Shown here piece by piece: positions 19,049 through 26,998 of a stretch of 64,000 nucleotides of DNA. This DNA comes from Larsenimonas salina. GTDB lineage: Bacteria; Pseudomonadota; Gammaproteobacteria; Pseudomonadales; Halomonadaceae. A model generated the notes under the pieces. It was not told where the DNA came from. It searched no databases and saw only the letters and a list, made by a program, of their open reading frames with translations. A program made the translations under genes and the position numbers. Within the stretch, counting starts at the first letter, position 1, and each line of letters begins with the position of its first letter. The stretch lies in the NCBI RefSeq assembly GCF_023736155.1, contig NZ_JAMLJJ010000001.1, positions 868,001-932,000 on the forward strand. Direction: 5' to 3'.

Positions 19049-19072
19049 CGGCGCACCTAATTTGGTGCGCCG
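19049..19072 (+). terminator. Hairpin after aldo/keto reductase, no U tract
   Basis: Perfect 9-bp inverted repeat (CGGCGCACC/GGTGCGCCG) with a six-base loop lies 7 bases after the stop codon. The usual T run is missing, so it is either a weak terminator or an mRNA-stabilising hairpin. Confidence 0.5.
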
Positions 19073-19217
19073 CACACCGTTCATCGAAATCCCTGTAACA
19101 TTTAGCTACACTTTGGCGCTCTGTGTTTCCAAGCGTTACCGCACAGAAATTAGCGTGAAAAGGATGCACGCTATGCCCATCAAAAAAGTGGCACTAATAA
19201 ACGACAGGGAAACGAAC

Positions 19218-19433
19218 ATGTCCATCTCAAATGACGCCTGTGGTGTGGTCAGTTACTCACACTCAAACGTGTCAACCGCCGCGTTTTCCGACTCGATCCA
19301 AAGCTTTCACCAGCTGCGCCAGCAAAGTCGGATCGAGCAATGGCAAAAGCGCAAGGCGTACTTCGAACAGCACGGCCACGCGCCGGGCATCACGCTCTAC
19401 ACCGTCAGCAAACGCAAACGAAAGGCCAACTGA
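19218..19433 (+). CDS. Small hypothetical protein
   Basis: A 71-residue protein I do not recognise. It is polar, with a Gln/Arg-rich middle (HQLRQQSRIEQWQKRKAYFEQ, probably helical) and a basic C-terminus ending KRKRKAN. AGGGA lies about 7 bases before the ATG at 19218; an in-frame ATG at 19173 is also preceded by an acceptable AAGGA. It is convergent with the DUF1415 gene, four bases away. No domain assignment is possible. Confidence 0.5.
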   Translation: MSISNDACGVVSYSHSNVSTAAFSDSIQSFHQLRQQSRIEQWQKRKAYFEQHGHAPGITLYTVSKRKRKAN

Positions 19434-19437
19434 TCTC

Positions 19438-19995
19438 TCAGGACGTGCCGTGGCTTCGAGCCAGCAGTGATTGCCAGTACGCGGTGCCACGCGCCCTGGC
19501 ATGCGCCTGGTTGCGTTCGAAGATCGCATCGGGGTCATCAACGGAGGCAAGCGCCGCTTCGATGCTTTCCTCGCGCAGGATATGAAGGACCGGCCACGGA
19601 GCACGGTTGGTAAAATTCGAGGCGTCCTCGAACGCTTCGCCTTCAAACTGATACTCGGGATGAAAGCTTGCCAGCTGGAACTTGCCCTCAAGCCCCATCT
19701 TGAATACCAAAAGGTTCGAGGCTTCGAGCCAGTCGAGGTACTCGTCGAAGTCACCGCCGCCCTCACCGAGAATCACAAGCGTGGTCTCCAGGGCATCGGA
19801 TTGATCGATTCGATTCAGCTCATCCATAAGGTCTGACAGCACCGTGTCCAGGTCGCCTGCGTCACTGACGCACAGGCGGACGCGGTGTGCAAGCCACTCG
19901 CGCTGCGCGAAGGGGCAAAGATTTTCGCCAATCACAGCGTCTTCAACCCAGCGGCTCACAGCACCTTGAGCGGGGTGGTCGGTAACAAGTGCCAA
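19438..19995 (-). CDS. DUF1415 family protein
   Basis: A 185-residue protein of the uncharacterised DUF1415 family. Typical sequence includes VSRWVEDAVIGENLCPFA near the start, TTLVILGEGGGDFDEYLDWLE in the middle and FQLASFHPEYQFEG and NRAPWPVLHILRE later. The start is a TTG at 19995 with GGAG six bases upstream, giving a good ribosome binding site for a non-ATG start. Function is unknown; the conserved Cys, His and Asn residues suggest an enzyme. Confidence 0.88.
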   Translation of the reverse strand: MALVTDHPAQGAVSRWVEDAVIGENLCPFAQREWLAHRVRLCVSDAGDLDTVLSDLMDELNRIDQSDALETTLVILGEGGGDFDEYLDWLEASNLLVFKMGLEGKFQLASFHPEYQFEGEAFEDASNFTNRAPWPVLHILREESIEAALASVDDPDAIFERNQAHARARGTAYWQSLLARSHGTS

Positions 19996-20026
19996 AGAAA
20001 ACTCCGTTAGTTTGAGCGGTGACCGA

Positions 20027-20596
20027 TTAGACGGTCGGTTCGAACGCTTCAGCTTCGCTCATCGAGGTCAGAGACCAGCCCTCACTGCCCTCACCCGGCG
20101 TACAAACCACCGGACATACATTCTTGACCCGGGGGCCTTCGTGCGTTCCAAGCGTTGCGAAACGGATGACGCGGAAAACGCCTGAATGCGCAACGAACAA
20201 GGGGTACTCATGGTGCGCCAGCACCTCGTTGAGCGCACCGATCACCCGCGTCTGGAATACGTCCCAGGACTCGCCGCCCGGCAGCGAGGTCGAGGTGTAG
20301 GGCATCGGATGACGGTAAGGCTTGCCTTCCAGGTCGCCCCAGTCGCGCTCGCGAAGCCCGTCGAAGATGTGAAATCGCCCACCGGGAATAGCCAGGCGAG
20401 CCGTCTTTCGAGCCCTGAACATCGAGCTTACGGCAATGTAGGACCAGGGGCGGTCCAAAAGCTCCTGAACGTCGCGGGCCTGCTGTTCCCCTTCCGGGGT
20501 AAGAGGCACGTCAAAGCGCCCGGCGATGATACGAGCGCGATTGTAAAAGGTTTCACCATGTCGCAAAAAAACGAACGGCTTGGGCAAAAGGCTCAT
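20027..20596 (-). CDS. Histidine phosphatase family protein
   Basis: A 189-residue member of the phosphoglycerate mutase-like histidine phosphatase superfamily. The phospho-accepting motif FLRHGETFYNRARII is near residue 10, followed by LTPEGEQQARDVQELL, a GLRERDWGDLEGK segment with the acidic residue, and FVAHSGVFRVIRF with the second histidine. The ATG at 20596 fits the family start; the longer frame adds 20 unconserved residues. The substrate is unknown. It is a separate unit, with a 30-base gap before DUF1415 on the same strand. Confidence 0.85.
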   Translation of the reverse strand: MSLLPKPFVFLRHGETFYNRARIIAGRFDVPLTPEGEQQARDVQELLDRPWSYIAVSSMFRARKTARLAIPGGRFHIFDGLRERDWGDLEGKPYRHPMPYTSTSLPGGESWDVFQTRVIGALNEVLAHHEYPLFVAHSGVFRVIRFATLGTHEGPRVKNVCPVVCTPGEGSEGWSLTSMSEAEAFEPTV

Positions 20597-20730
20597 ATCG
20601 GTACCTGGCGTTGATCGATATATCGCACCTTGGAAAGGCGAGCGAGTGTAGCGCATCGGCGCATAAGATGCCTATCGGCCAGGCGCGCATCCGCTTAATC
20701 GGCGAATACGCGCCAAAAGGCCTATTTCAC

Positions 20731-22359
20731 TCAGTAAAAGCGCTGATCGGGGTTGGGTGGTACCCACTGATACAGCCAGGTTTCGCTCACGGCCTTGCCG
20801 TCCTTCGCCAGATACATGCGAAGCGTGACCGGCTCGGTGCTGTCGCTTTCAGGCGTCCAGTCGAAAATGGCGCGGTAGGCATCGGCTTCATCAAAGCGGA
20901 ACGCCTGCTCGAGATCGACCTTGCCGTGAGAAGCCTCGACCACCGGCTTGAGTTCGGCGTCTTCGGGAAGTGACATCAAATCGCCCCCCTTGAAGTTCAC
21001 CGCAAACCGACGGGCGTACTCCTTGGGTGAGTGATCACCCGGGATCCAGCCCTCAAGCACATTGCCCATACCGGTATAGGTCTTGTCGACCCGCGCAAGC
21101 GTCGGCGCCACCGGCGGCATCGGGCTCCAGTAAAGCGTATAGGCAAACGATAGGGACTCGTTCGGCTGTACCGGTTTCTCCGGCACCCAGAATGCCACGA
21201 TGTTGTCGACGTCCTCACCCACGGTCGGCAGCTCGATCAGATTGATCGCCCCTTTCCCCCAGGCACTGGTCGGCTCGATCCAGAGGCTTGGACGGCGGCT
21301 GTACCAGGCCTGATCATCCATATAGCTTTCAAAGTCGTGATCGGTCTGAAGCAGGCCGAACCCCTTGAGGTTTTCATCGGCGAAGGCGTTGTACTGAATG
21401 TTTTGAGGGTTGTAGAGCGGCCGACAAACCCACTCGCCGTTGCCACGCCACATCGACAAACGGTCCGAGTCGTGAATCTGGGGGTGGATCGTGTCGCGAC
21501 GCTGCGCCTGACTCGGGCCCATCAGGTACATGCTCGTCATGGGCGCGATGCCGAGCCGGTCGATCGATTTACGGGGGTAGATGTACTTCTGAACCCCCAT
21601 GACCACCCGCTCTTCCTGACAGTCGATGTCGAAGCGATACGCGCCGGTGGCGCTGGGTGAATCCAGCAGCGCATAGGTGATGAACCGGGTCTCGCCCGGC
21701 GCCGGGTGCATGAACCAGAACTGAGTGAAGGCAGGAAACTCCTCCTCCTTGCCATTGGCCGCGGTGTTGATGGCAAGGCCACGGGCCGACAGGCCGTACT
21801 GGTTGTTCTTGTCGATGGCGCGGAAATAACTCGCGCCCAGAAACGACACGATGTCCTGATTATCGGCCCAGCGCGGCTTCTTGGTCACACGAAACCCGGC
21901 AAAACCCAAGTCGTTGCCTTCCAGGCTTTTGGGGTCGATCCCCACACCCTCGTAATCGAACAGCTCCGGGCTGAAGTGGATTTCGCGCGCCTTGCGGGTA
22001 TCGCGGTCAATGGTGTGCATACGGACCGGCTGATTGAAATGCATGCCGATGTGGAAGAACTGCAATCGGACATCGGCGTTCGGGTCTTCAGCCCAAAGCG
22101 CCTTGGACGGCCGGTAGGTAATGCGCTGGTAATCGAGCGGACGCAATTTTGCCAGCTGTTCGGGCACTTTCTGCGTCGTGTCCTGATAGGGCTGTTTCGA
22201 AAGCCCGCAGGCATGGTTTTGCAGCCAGTTGAAGTCAAACGGCTTGCCTTCGCTATCGGTGCTGGTTGCCCCGGCGTTGGTCGCGGCAAATGCAGGCCAA
22301 CCCGGAAGACCCAATGAGGCCAGCGCCATGGACGCCTTGATGAGTGTCCGTCTCTCCAT
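20731..22359 (-). CDS. opgD: Osmoregulated periplasmic glucan biosynthesis protein OpgD
   Basis: OpgG and OpgD shape the backbone of osmoregulated periplasmic glucans, branched beta-glucans made in low-osmolarity medium. The 542-residue product starts MERRTLIKASMALASLG, a twin-arginine-type signal peptide ending near AFAA, which is the hallmark of OpgD rather than OpgG. Further matches are FDFNWLQNHACGLSK-like sequence, FHIGMHFNQPVRMH and a C-terminal LYLAKDGKAVSETWLYQW. The ATG at 22359 follows AAGGAAAC and starts the signal peptide; the longer frame is not credible. The glucosyltransferase OpgH is not next to it. Confidence 0.85.
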   Translation of the reverse strand: MERRTLIKASMALASLGLPGWPAFAATNAGATSTDSEGKPFDFNWLQNHACGLSKQPYQDTTQKVPEQLAKLRPLDYQRITYRPSKALWAEDPNADVRLQFFHIGMHFNQPVRMHTIDRDTRKAREIHFSPELFDYEGVGIDPKSLEGNDLGFAGFRVTKKPRWADNQDIVSFLGASYFRAIDKNNQYGLSARGLAINTAANGKEEEFPAFTQFWFMHPAPGETRFITYALLDSPSATGAYRFDIDCQEERVVMGVQKYIYPRKSIDRLGIAPMTSMYLMGPSQAQRRDTIHPQIHDSDRLSMWRGNGEWVCRPLYNPQNIQYNAFADENLKGFGLLQTDHDFESYMDDQAWYSRRPSLWIEPTSAWGKGAINLIELPTVGEDVDNIVAFWVPEKPVQPNESLSFAYTLYWSPMPPVAPTLARVDKTYTGMGNVLEGWIPGDHSPKEYARRFAVNFKGGDLMSLPEDAELKPVVEASHGKVDLEQAFRFDEADAYRAIFDWTPESDSTEPVTLRMYLAKDGKAVSETWLYQWVPPNPDQRFY

Positions 22360-22694
22360 TCTTGTTTCCTTATAAACCGTCTCAGTGAAGTTCTGCCACG
22401 ATGAATGCTCGACTATAGTCGCGCCTATGATGTTCGATACTGACGCGCAGTGACACTGCCGGTTCCTGAAAGAGCGCCGCTTTTGCGTAATTTTTTGTTG
22501 ATCTGCGTTATGGATCGGCGCGCATGTGACACTGCTCGACACTGGGCACCCCACGCGTTACAAGTTTCAATCTACTCTAATATTGCGGTGCACCATGCAA
22601 CGCCACCAGGTCAAGACATCGCTTGGCCCCATGAGCAAGCGCGCTGGCAACAAATCTGCCCAACCGTGTTTCCCCGTTCAAAGGAGACCCACCG
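22360..22694. promoter_or_regulatory. Divergent intergenic region between opgD and the pta-like gene
   Basis: About 335 bases without a convincing gene lie between two divergently transcribed units, so promoters for both must be here. No operator or promoter hexamer pair is clear enough by eye to place. Short frames crossing it have no ribosome binding sites. Confidence 0.4.
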
Positions 22695-23666
22695 ATGTCC
22701 GATGGTTTGCCCTTCGCCACTCGCCGTGCCCCCCACGCTCACTATCAGCGCCTGATCGACGCTGCGCAAGCACGGGCGCCGCTTCGATGCGCGGTAGCCC
22801 ATCCCTGCGATACGGCGTCGCTGTCCGGCGTGCTCGACGCTGCCCGGCATGGATTGATCGAGCCGATTCTAATCGGGCCGATGGCCAAGCTTTGTGACAC
22901 CGCGCGGGCACTAGACGTATCGCTTGAACACATCGATTGCATCGATGTAGCGCACAGTCACGCCGCGGCAGAGCGAGCCGTCGCGCTTGTCAGTGAGGGC
23001 CAGGCACAGCTTTTGATGAAAGGCAGCCTTCATACCGATGAGTTGATGCACGCCGTGCTTGCACCTACGGCGCATTTGAGAACCGAGCGCAGGCTCAGCC
23101 ATGTCTTTTTGATGGACGTGCCCAGTTACCCCGAGCCCCTGTTCATCACCGATGCCGCGATCAACATTGCCCCGGACCTGCTCACCCGCGCCGACATCGT
23201 ACAAAACGCCATCGATCTGCACCTCGGCCTGTCGCTTGGGACACCGCGTGTGGCGCTGCTGTCCGCGGTCGAAACCGTCACCCCGAAGATTCCGAGTACG
23301 CTGGACGCCGCCGCACTGTGCAAGATGGCCGAGCGTCACCAGATCGAGGGTGGCCTGCTCGATGGTCCACTGGCGCTGGATAACGCGATCAATGCTGACG
23401 CCGCTCGCCTCAAGCACCTTGATTCCCCGGTCGCCGGCCGCGCGCAGATTCTGGTCGCCCCGGATCTGGAAGCCGGCAATATGCTGGCCAAGAACCTGAC
23501 CTTCCTTGCCGGGGCCGACGCCGCCGGCCTCGTGCTTGGTGCACGCGTACCCATTATTCTCACCAGCCGCGCCGACAGCCACAAGACGCGCCTGGCCTCC
23601 TGCGCCGCGGCAAGCCTCTACGCGCATCATCTCCAAACACGCGCGTTACCGGGAGGGCTTACATGA
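22695..23666 (+). CDS. Phosphate acetyl/butyryltransferase family protein
   Basis: A 323-residue phosphotransacylase-fold enzyme that moves an acyl group between CoA and phosphate. It is the short form (no N-terminal P-loop DRTGG domain of long Pta proteins) and resembles the C-terminal half of the bifunctional enoyl-CoA hydratase/phosphate acetyltransferases: LLMKGSLHTDELMHAVL, RRLSHVFLMDVPSYPEPLFITDAAINIAPD and ILVAPDLEAGNMLAKNLTFLAGADAAGLVLGARVPI. AAGGAG precedes the ATG. It overlaps acetate kinase by four bases, so acyl-phosphate made here would feed ATP synthesis directly, or the reverse. Whether acetyl or butyryl is preferred is not decidable. Confidence 0.88.
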   Translation: MSDGLPFATRRAPHAHYQRLIDAAQARAPLRCAVAHPCDTASLSGVLDAARHGLIEPILIGPMAKLCDTARALDVSLEHIDCIDVAHSHAAAERAVALVSEGQAQLLMKGSLHTDELMHAVLAPTAHLRTERRLSHVFLMDVPSYPEPLFITDAAINIAPDLLTRADIVQNAIDLHLGLSLGTPRVALLSAVETVTPKIPSTLDAAALCKMAERHQIEGGLLDGPLALDNAINADAARLKHLDSPVAGRAQILVAPDLEAGNMLAKNLTFLAGADAAGLVLGARVPIILTSRADSHKTRLASCAAASLYAHHLQTRALPGGLT

Positions 23667-24868
23667 TCGCCGACTCGTTGATACTGACGCTCAACGCAGG
23701 ATCTTCGAGCCTCAAGGTCGCAGGCTTTGATGCCGAGGACCCGGAGCTTGGCCTTTGCATCAAGGGAGCATTCACCGGCATCGGCTCGGCCCACCCTCGC
23801 CTCGTGATCACGGACCGAGACGGCACGCCTCTACTCGATGCCCTCCCGCCCGTCGCCCAGAGTCAAAATCCCGAGGACGCCCAGACGCTTCTGGCTCGGG
23901 AACTGACTCCGCTTATCCGCGGGCACATCCACGCTGTCGGCCATCGGGTGGTTCATGGCGGCGACGCCTTTAACCAGCCCACGGTCGTGACCGATGCGGT
24001 GATCGAGCGTCTTGCCCGTCTGACGCCACTGGCGCCACTGCATCAAGGGGCCAATCTGGCCCCGATGCGCTCGATTGCGCGGCGTCGACCGGAGCTTCTG
24101 CAGGTCGCGTGTTTCGACACCGCGTTTCATCATGGCCAGAGCGCACAGGTCCGGCGCCTGCCGATTCCGGCCTGGCTCGACGACGAGGGCGTGCACCGCT
24201 ATGGCTTTCACGGGCTCTCCTACGACTACATCGCCCGCACGCTCAAAACCCGCGCCCCCGCCCTTGCCAGCGGCCGGGTGGTGGTCGCGCATCTCGGCGC
24301 CGGCGCCTCGCTGTGCGCGCTTCAAAATGGTCAAAGTGTCGATACCACCATGGGCTTTACCGCGCTTGATGGCCTGCCGATGGGCACGCGCCCGGGCCGG
24401 CTCGACGCCGGCATCGTGCTCTATCTGATGCGTGAAAAGCGCATGAGCCCGGAGGCGATCGAGCACCTGCTCTACCACGACTGCGGGCTCAAGGCGCTCT
24501 CCGGAGGCCACGCCGAGGTCAGCGAGCTGGAATCACTCGCGGCCACCGACGAGCATGCCCGAGCGGCGCTTGCGCACTTCGCCTGGCGCATCGCTCAGGG
24601 CGTGGCCGAAATGGCCACCACGCTCGGCGGGCTCGATGGGCTCGTGTTCACCGCAGGCATTGGTGAACACAGTGCGTATGTGCGCAAGGCGGTGGTCGCT
24701 CATCTCGAGTGGCTCGGCCTCGCGCTCGACGACACCCCCAACGCCGCGCACGCCGAGTGCATTCATCAAAGAACAAGCCGCGCAGAAATCCGGGTGATGG
24801 CAACCGATGAGGCCTGGATGATCGCCCGACACACCCGAACGCTTCTGACATCACACAACTACGCCTGA
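23663..24868 (+). CDS. ackA: Acetate/propionate family kinase (AckA)
   Basis: A 401-residue acetokinase-family enzyme that interconverts acetyl phosphate plus ADP with acetate plus ATP. Signatures are LTLNAGSSSLK at residues 7-17, HAVGHRVVHGGD near 93, VACFDTAFHHG with the catalytic Asp, RYGFHGLSYDYI, the GAGASLCAL phosphate loop and GLDGLVFTAGIGEHSAYVR near the end. Length matches AckA. It is the middle gene of a three-gene unit with the phosphotransacylase and FabI, overlapping the former by four bases. It may be a second, pathway-specific kinase rather than the housekeeping copy. Confidence 0.93.
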   Translation: MIADSLILTLNAGSSSLKVAGFDAEDPELGLCIKGAFTGIGSAHPRLVITDRDGTPLLDALPPVAQSQNPEDAQTLLARELTPLIRGHIHAVGHRVVHGGDAFNQPTVVTDAVIERLARLTPLAPLHQGANLAPMRSIARRRPELLQVACFDTAFHHGQSAQVRRLPIPAWLDDEGVHRYGFHGLSYDYIARTLKTRAPALASGRVVVAHLGAGASLCALQNGQSVDTTMGFTALDGLPMGTRPGRLDAGIVLYLMREKRMSPEAIEHLLYHDCGLKALSGGHAEVSELESLAATDEHARAALAHFAWRIAQGVAEMATTLGGLDGLVFTAGIGEHSAYVRKAVVAHLEWLGLALDDTPNAAHAECIHQRTSRAEIRVMATDEAWMIARHTRTLLTSHNYA

Positions 24869-24894
24869 CATCCGCCACCAAGGAGGCCGCCGCC

Positions 24895-25698
24895 ATGACC
24901 ATCAACGCCCGTTCGTTCAAGGAGCTTTCCGGCGCCATGACGCTTGAGGGCAAGCGCGGATTGATCGTAGGCATTGCCAACGACCATTCCATTGCCTGGG
25001 GCTGTGCCCGCGCCTGTCACGCGCTCGGCGCGCGCCTTGCCATCACCTACCTCAACGAAAAGGCCAGGCCCCATGTCGCGCCGCTTGCCGAGGAGGTCGA
25101 AGCCGAGCACCTGCTGCCACTCGACCTGCGCATCGACGGCCAGCTTGATCATGTGTTCGAAACTCTGGAAGCGAGCTGGGGACAGCTCGATTTCGTCGTA
25201 CATTCGGTCGCCTATGCCCCGCTCAATGATTTGCGCGGTCGGCTGGTCGACTGCTCGGAAGCGGGCTTTCTCGACGCCATGGCGCTGTCATGCTACTCGT
25301 TCATCGCGCTTTGCAAGCGCGCCGAACCCCTGATGCATGACGGCGGGTCGCTGTTTACCATGACCTACCATGGCAGCCAGCAGGTGGTCGAAGGCTATCA
25401 CGTGATGGGGCCGGTCAAGGCTGCGCTCGAGGCGGCCACGCGCTCCATGGCTGCCGAACTCGGCCCCAAGGGCATTCGGGTACACGCACTTTCACCGGGG
25501 CCAATGCCGACCCGGGCGGCCTCGGGGCTGTCGCACTTCGACAGCCTGCTTCAGGAAGCCTCTAACCGCTCGCCGAGCCGGGAGATGGCCGATGTCGATG
25601 ACGTCGGCATGACCATGGCGTATCTGGCCACCGACGCCGCACGCATGCTGACCGGCGACGCTCTCTACGTTGACGGCGGTGTGCATCTGGTCTCCTGA
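24895..25698 (+). CDS. fabI: Enoyl-[acyl-carrier-protein] reductase FabI-type
   Basis: A 267-residue short-chain dehydrogenase-fold enzyme of the FabI group, which reduces enoyl-ACP with NAD(P)H. The nucleotide site is GIANDHSIAWG (26-36); the FabI catalytic residues are present as Tyr158, Tyr168 and Lys175 in TYHGSQQVVEGYHVMGPVK. AAGGAGG lies 10 bases before the ATG. It is 26 bases downstream of acetate kinase and ends at a terminator, so it closes the operon. FabI genes in this phosphotransacylase/acetate kinase setting occur in several Proteobacteria; they may act on short-chain acyl groups rather than in main fatty acid synthesis, which is an inference. Confidence 0.9.
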   Translation: MTINARSFKELSGAMTLEGKRGLIVGIANDHSIAWGCARACHALGARLAITYLNEKARPHVAPLAEEVEAEHLLPLDLRIDGQLDHVFETLEASWGQLDFVVHSVAYAPLNDLRGRLVDCSEAGFLDAMALSCYSFIALCKRAEPLMHDGGSLFTMTYHGSQQVVEGYHVMGPVKAALEAATRSMAAELGPKGIRVHALSPGPMPTRAASGLSHFDSLLQEASNRSPSREMADVDDVGMTMAYLATDAARMLTGDALYVDGGVHLVS

Positions 25699-25729
25699 AA
25701 GCGCCAACGCCACTTCGTAATGATCGACA

Positions 25730-25759
25730 AGGCGGGTACCATGAGGGCCCGCTTTTTTT
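25730..25759 (+). terminator. Rho-independent terminator after fabI
   Basis: GCGGG/CCCGC stem with additional pairing in an 11-base loop, followed by seven T. It separates the acyl-phosphate cassette from sbcD. Confidence 0.7.
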
Positions 25760-25783
25760 CGGGCCGAATTCAGGACGCCGTTC

Positions 25784-26998
25784 ATGCTAACCTTCTTGCA
25801 CACCGCCGACTGGCACCTCGGCCAGAACTTTCACGGCCACGACCGCCAGGCCGAACACCGTGCCTTCCTGGACTGGCTTTTGAGCATCATCGACGAGGAA
25901 GACATCGACGCGCTCTTGATTGCCGGCGACATCTTCGACGTCGTCAATCCCTCGATCGAGGCCCAGCGATTGCTGTTCGATTTCATCACGCGCGCCCACA
26001 CGCAGCGTCCCTCGATGGACATCGTGATGATCGCGGGCAATCACGACAGTGCCGCCCGCATCGAACTCCCCGCGCCACTGCTCGCCGGGCTCAACACGCA
26101 TGCGCTTGGCCAGCTTCACTCGCTCGACCCGGGGGACCTGAACCGGCTTCTGGTGCCGCTGACCAACGCAGACGGCGAGCGTGAAGCGCTCTGCGTCGCG
26201 CTGCCGTTTCTAAGGCCCTCGGATGTGACCGGCCGCGGGCTCTCGGACTATCAGGCCGGAATGGCGCACGCGCACCAGGCCGTGTTCGATCACGCCAAAG
26301 AGGCGACCCAGCCGGGCGAGGCCGTAATTGCCATGGGCCATGCCCATGTTCGAGGGGCGGCGGTGTCGGAACACTCCGAGCGCCCGATCGTGCTCGGCGG
26401 GGAGGAATCGATTTCCGCGGCGCTTTACCCTGACTCTCTTGCCTACGTGGCCCTTGGGCATCTGCACAAGCCTCAACGCGTCAATGCCAATGTGGCGATG
26501 CGCTATAGCGGCTCGCCGATCGCCCTCGACATGTCCGAGCGCCACTACCCACGCCAGGTCGTGATCGGCCACATCGACCAGGGCACGCTACGCGAGACCC
26601 GGTCGCGGCCAATTCCGGATCACACCAGTTTGCACCGCATCGGACCGGCCTGCCTTTCCGAGGTGCTGGCCGAGCTTGCCGCCCTGCCCGACACCGTTGA
26701 CGGCCCGCCACCCTGGCTTGACGTACACGTCGAGCTTGACGCACCGCACGTGGCGCTTCGCGGTGACATCGATACCCATTTAGCCGGCAAGCCCTATCGG
26801 CTGGTAGCCATTCAGACGCGCTATCACGGCGATGCCCAGAGGGACATCGCTCCCGCCCCCCGGCTCGAGGACCTGACGCCGGAGGCCCTCTTTACCACAC
26901 ACTGGGAACGCGCCTACGGCGCCCCACCGGAGGAGGACGTGCTGACCGATTTCAGAGCACTTGCTCAGTCCGTCCACGATGATGAGGCCGCCTTGTGA
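25784..26998 (+). CDS. sbcD: Exonuclease SbcCD subunit D
   Basis: SbcD is the nuclease subunit of SbcCD (Mre11 homologue), which cuts hairpins and blocked DNA ends. The 404-residue product shows all calcineurin-like phosphoesterase motifs: TADWHLGQ (DxH), IAGDIFDVVNP (GDxxD), MIAGNHDSAARI (GNHD) and AMGHAHVRGA and ALGHLHKPQ (GHxH). Length is typical. The stop overlaps the GTG start of sbcC by four bases, so the two subunits are translationally coupled. Confidence 0.96.
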   Translation: MLTFLHTADWHLGQNFHGHDRQAEHRAFLDWLLSIIDEEDIDALLIAGDIFDVVNPSIEAQRLLFDFITRAHTQRPSMDIVMIAGNHDSAARIELPAPLLAGLNTHALGQLHSLDPGDLNRLLVPLTNADGEREALCVALPFLRPSDVTGRGLSDYQAGMAHAHQAVFDHAKEATQPGEAVIAMGHAHVRGAAVSEHSERPIVLGGEESISAALYPDSLAYVALGHLHKPQRVNANVAMRYSGSPIALDMSERHYPRQVVIGHIDQGTLRETRSRPIPDHTSLHRIGPACLSEVLAELAALPDTVDGPPPWLDVHVELDAPHVALRGDIDTHLAGKPYRLVAIQTRYHGDAQRDIAPAPRLEDLTPEALFTTHWERAYGAPPEEDVLTDFRALAQSVHDDEAAL

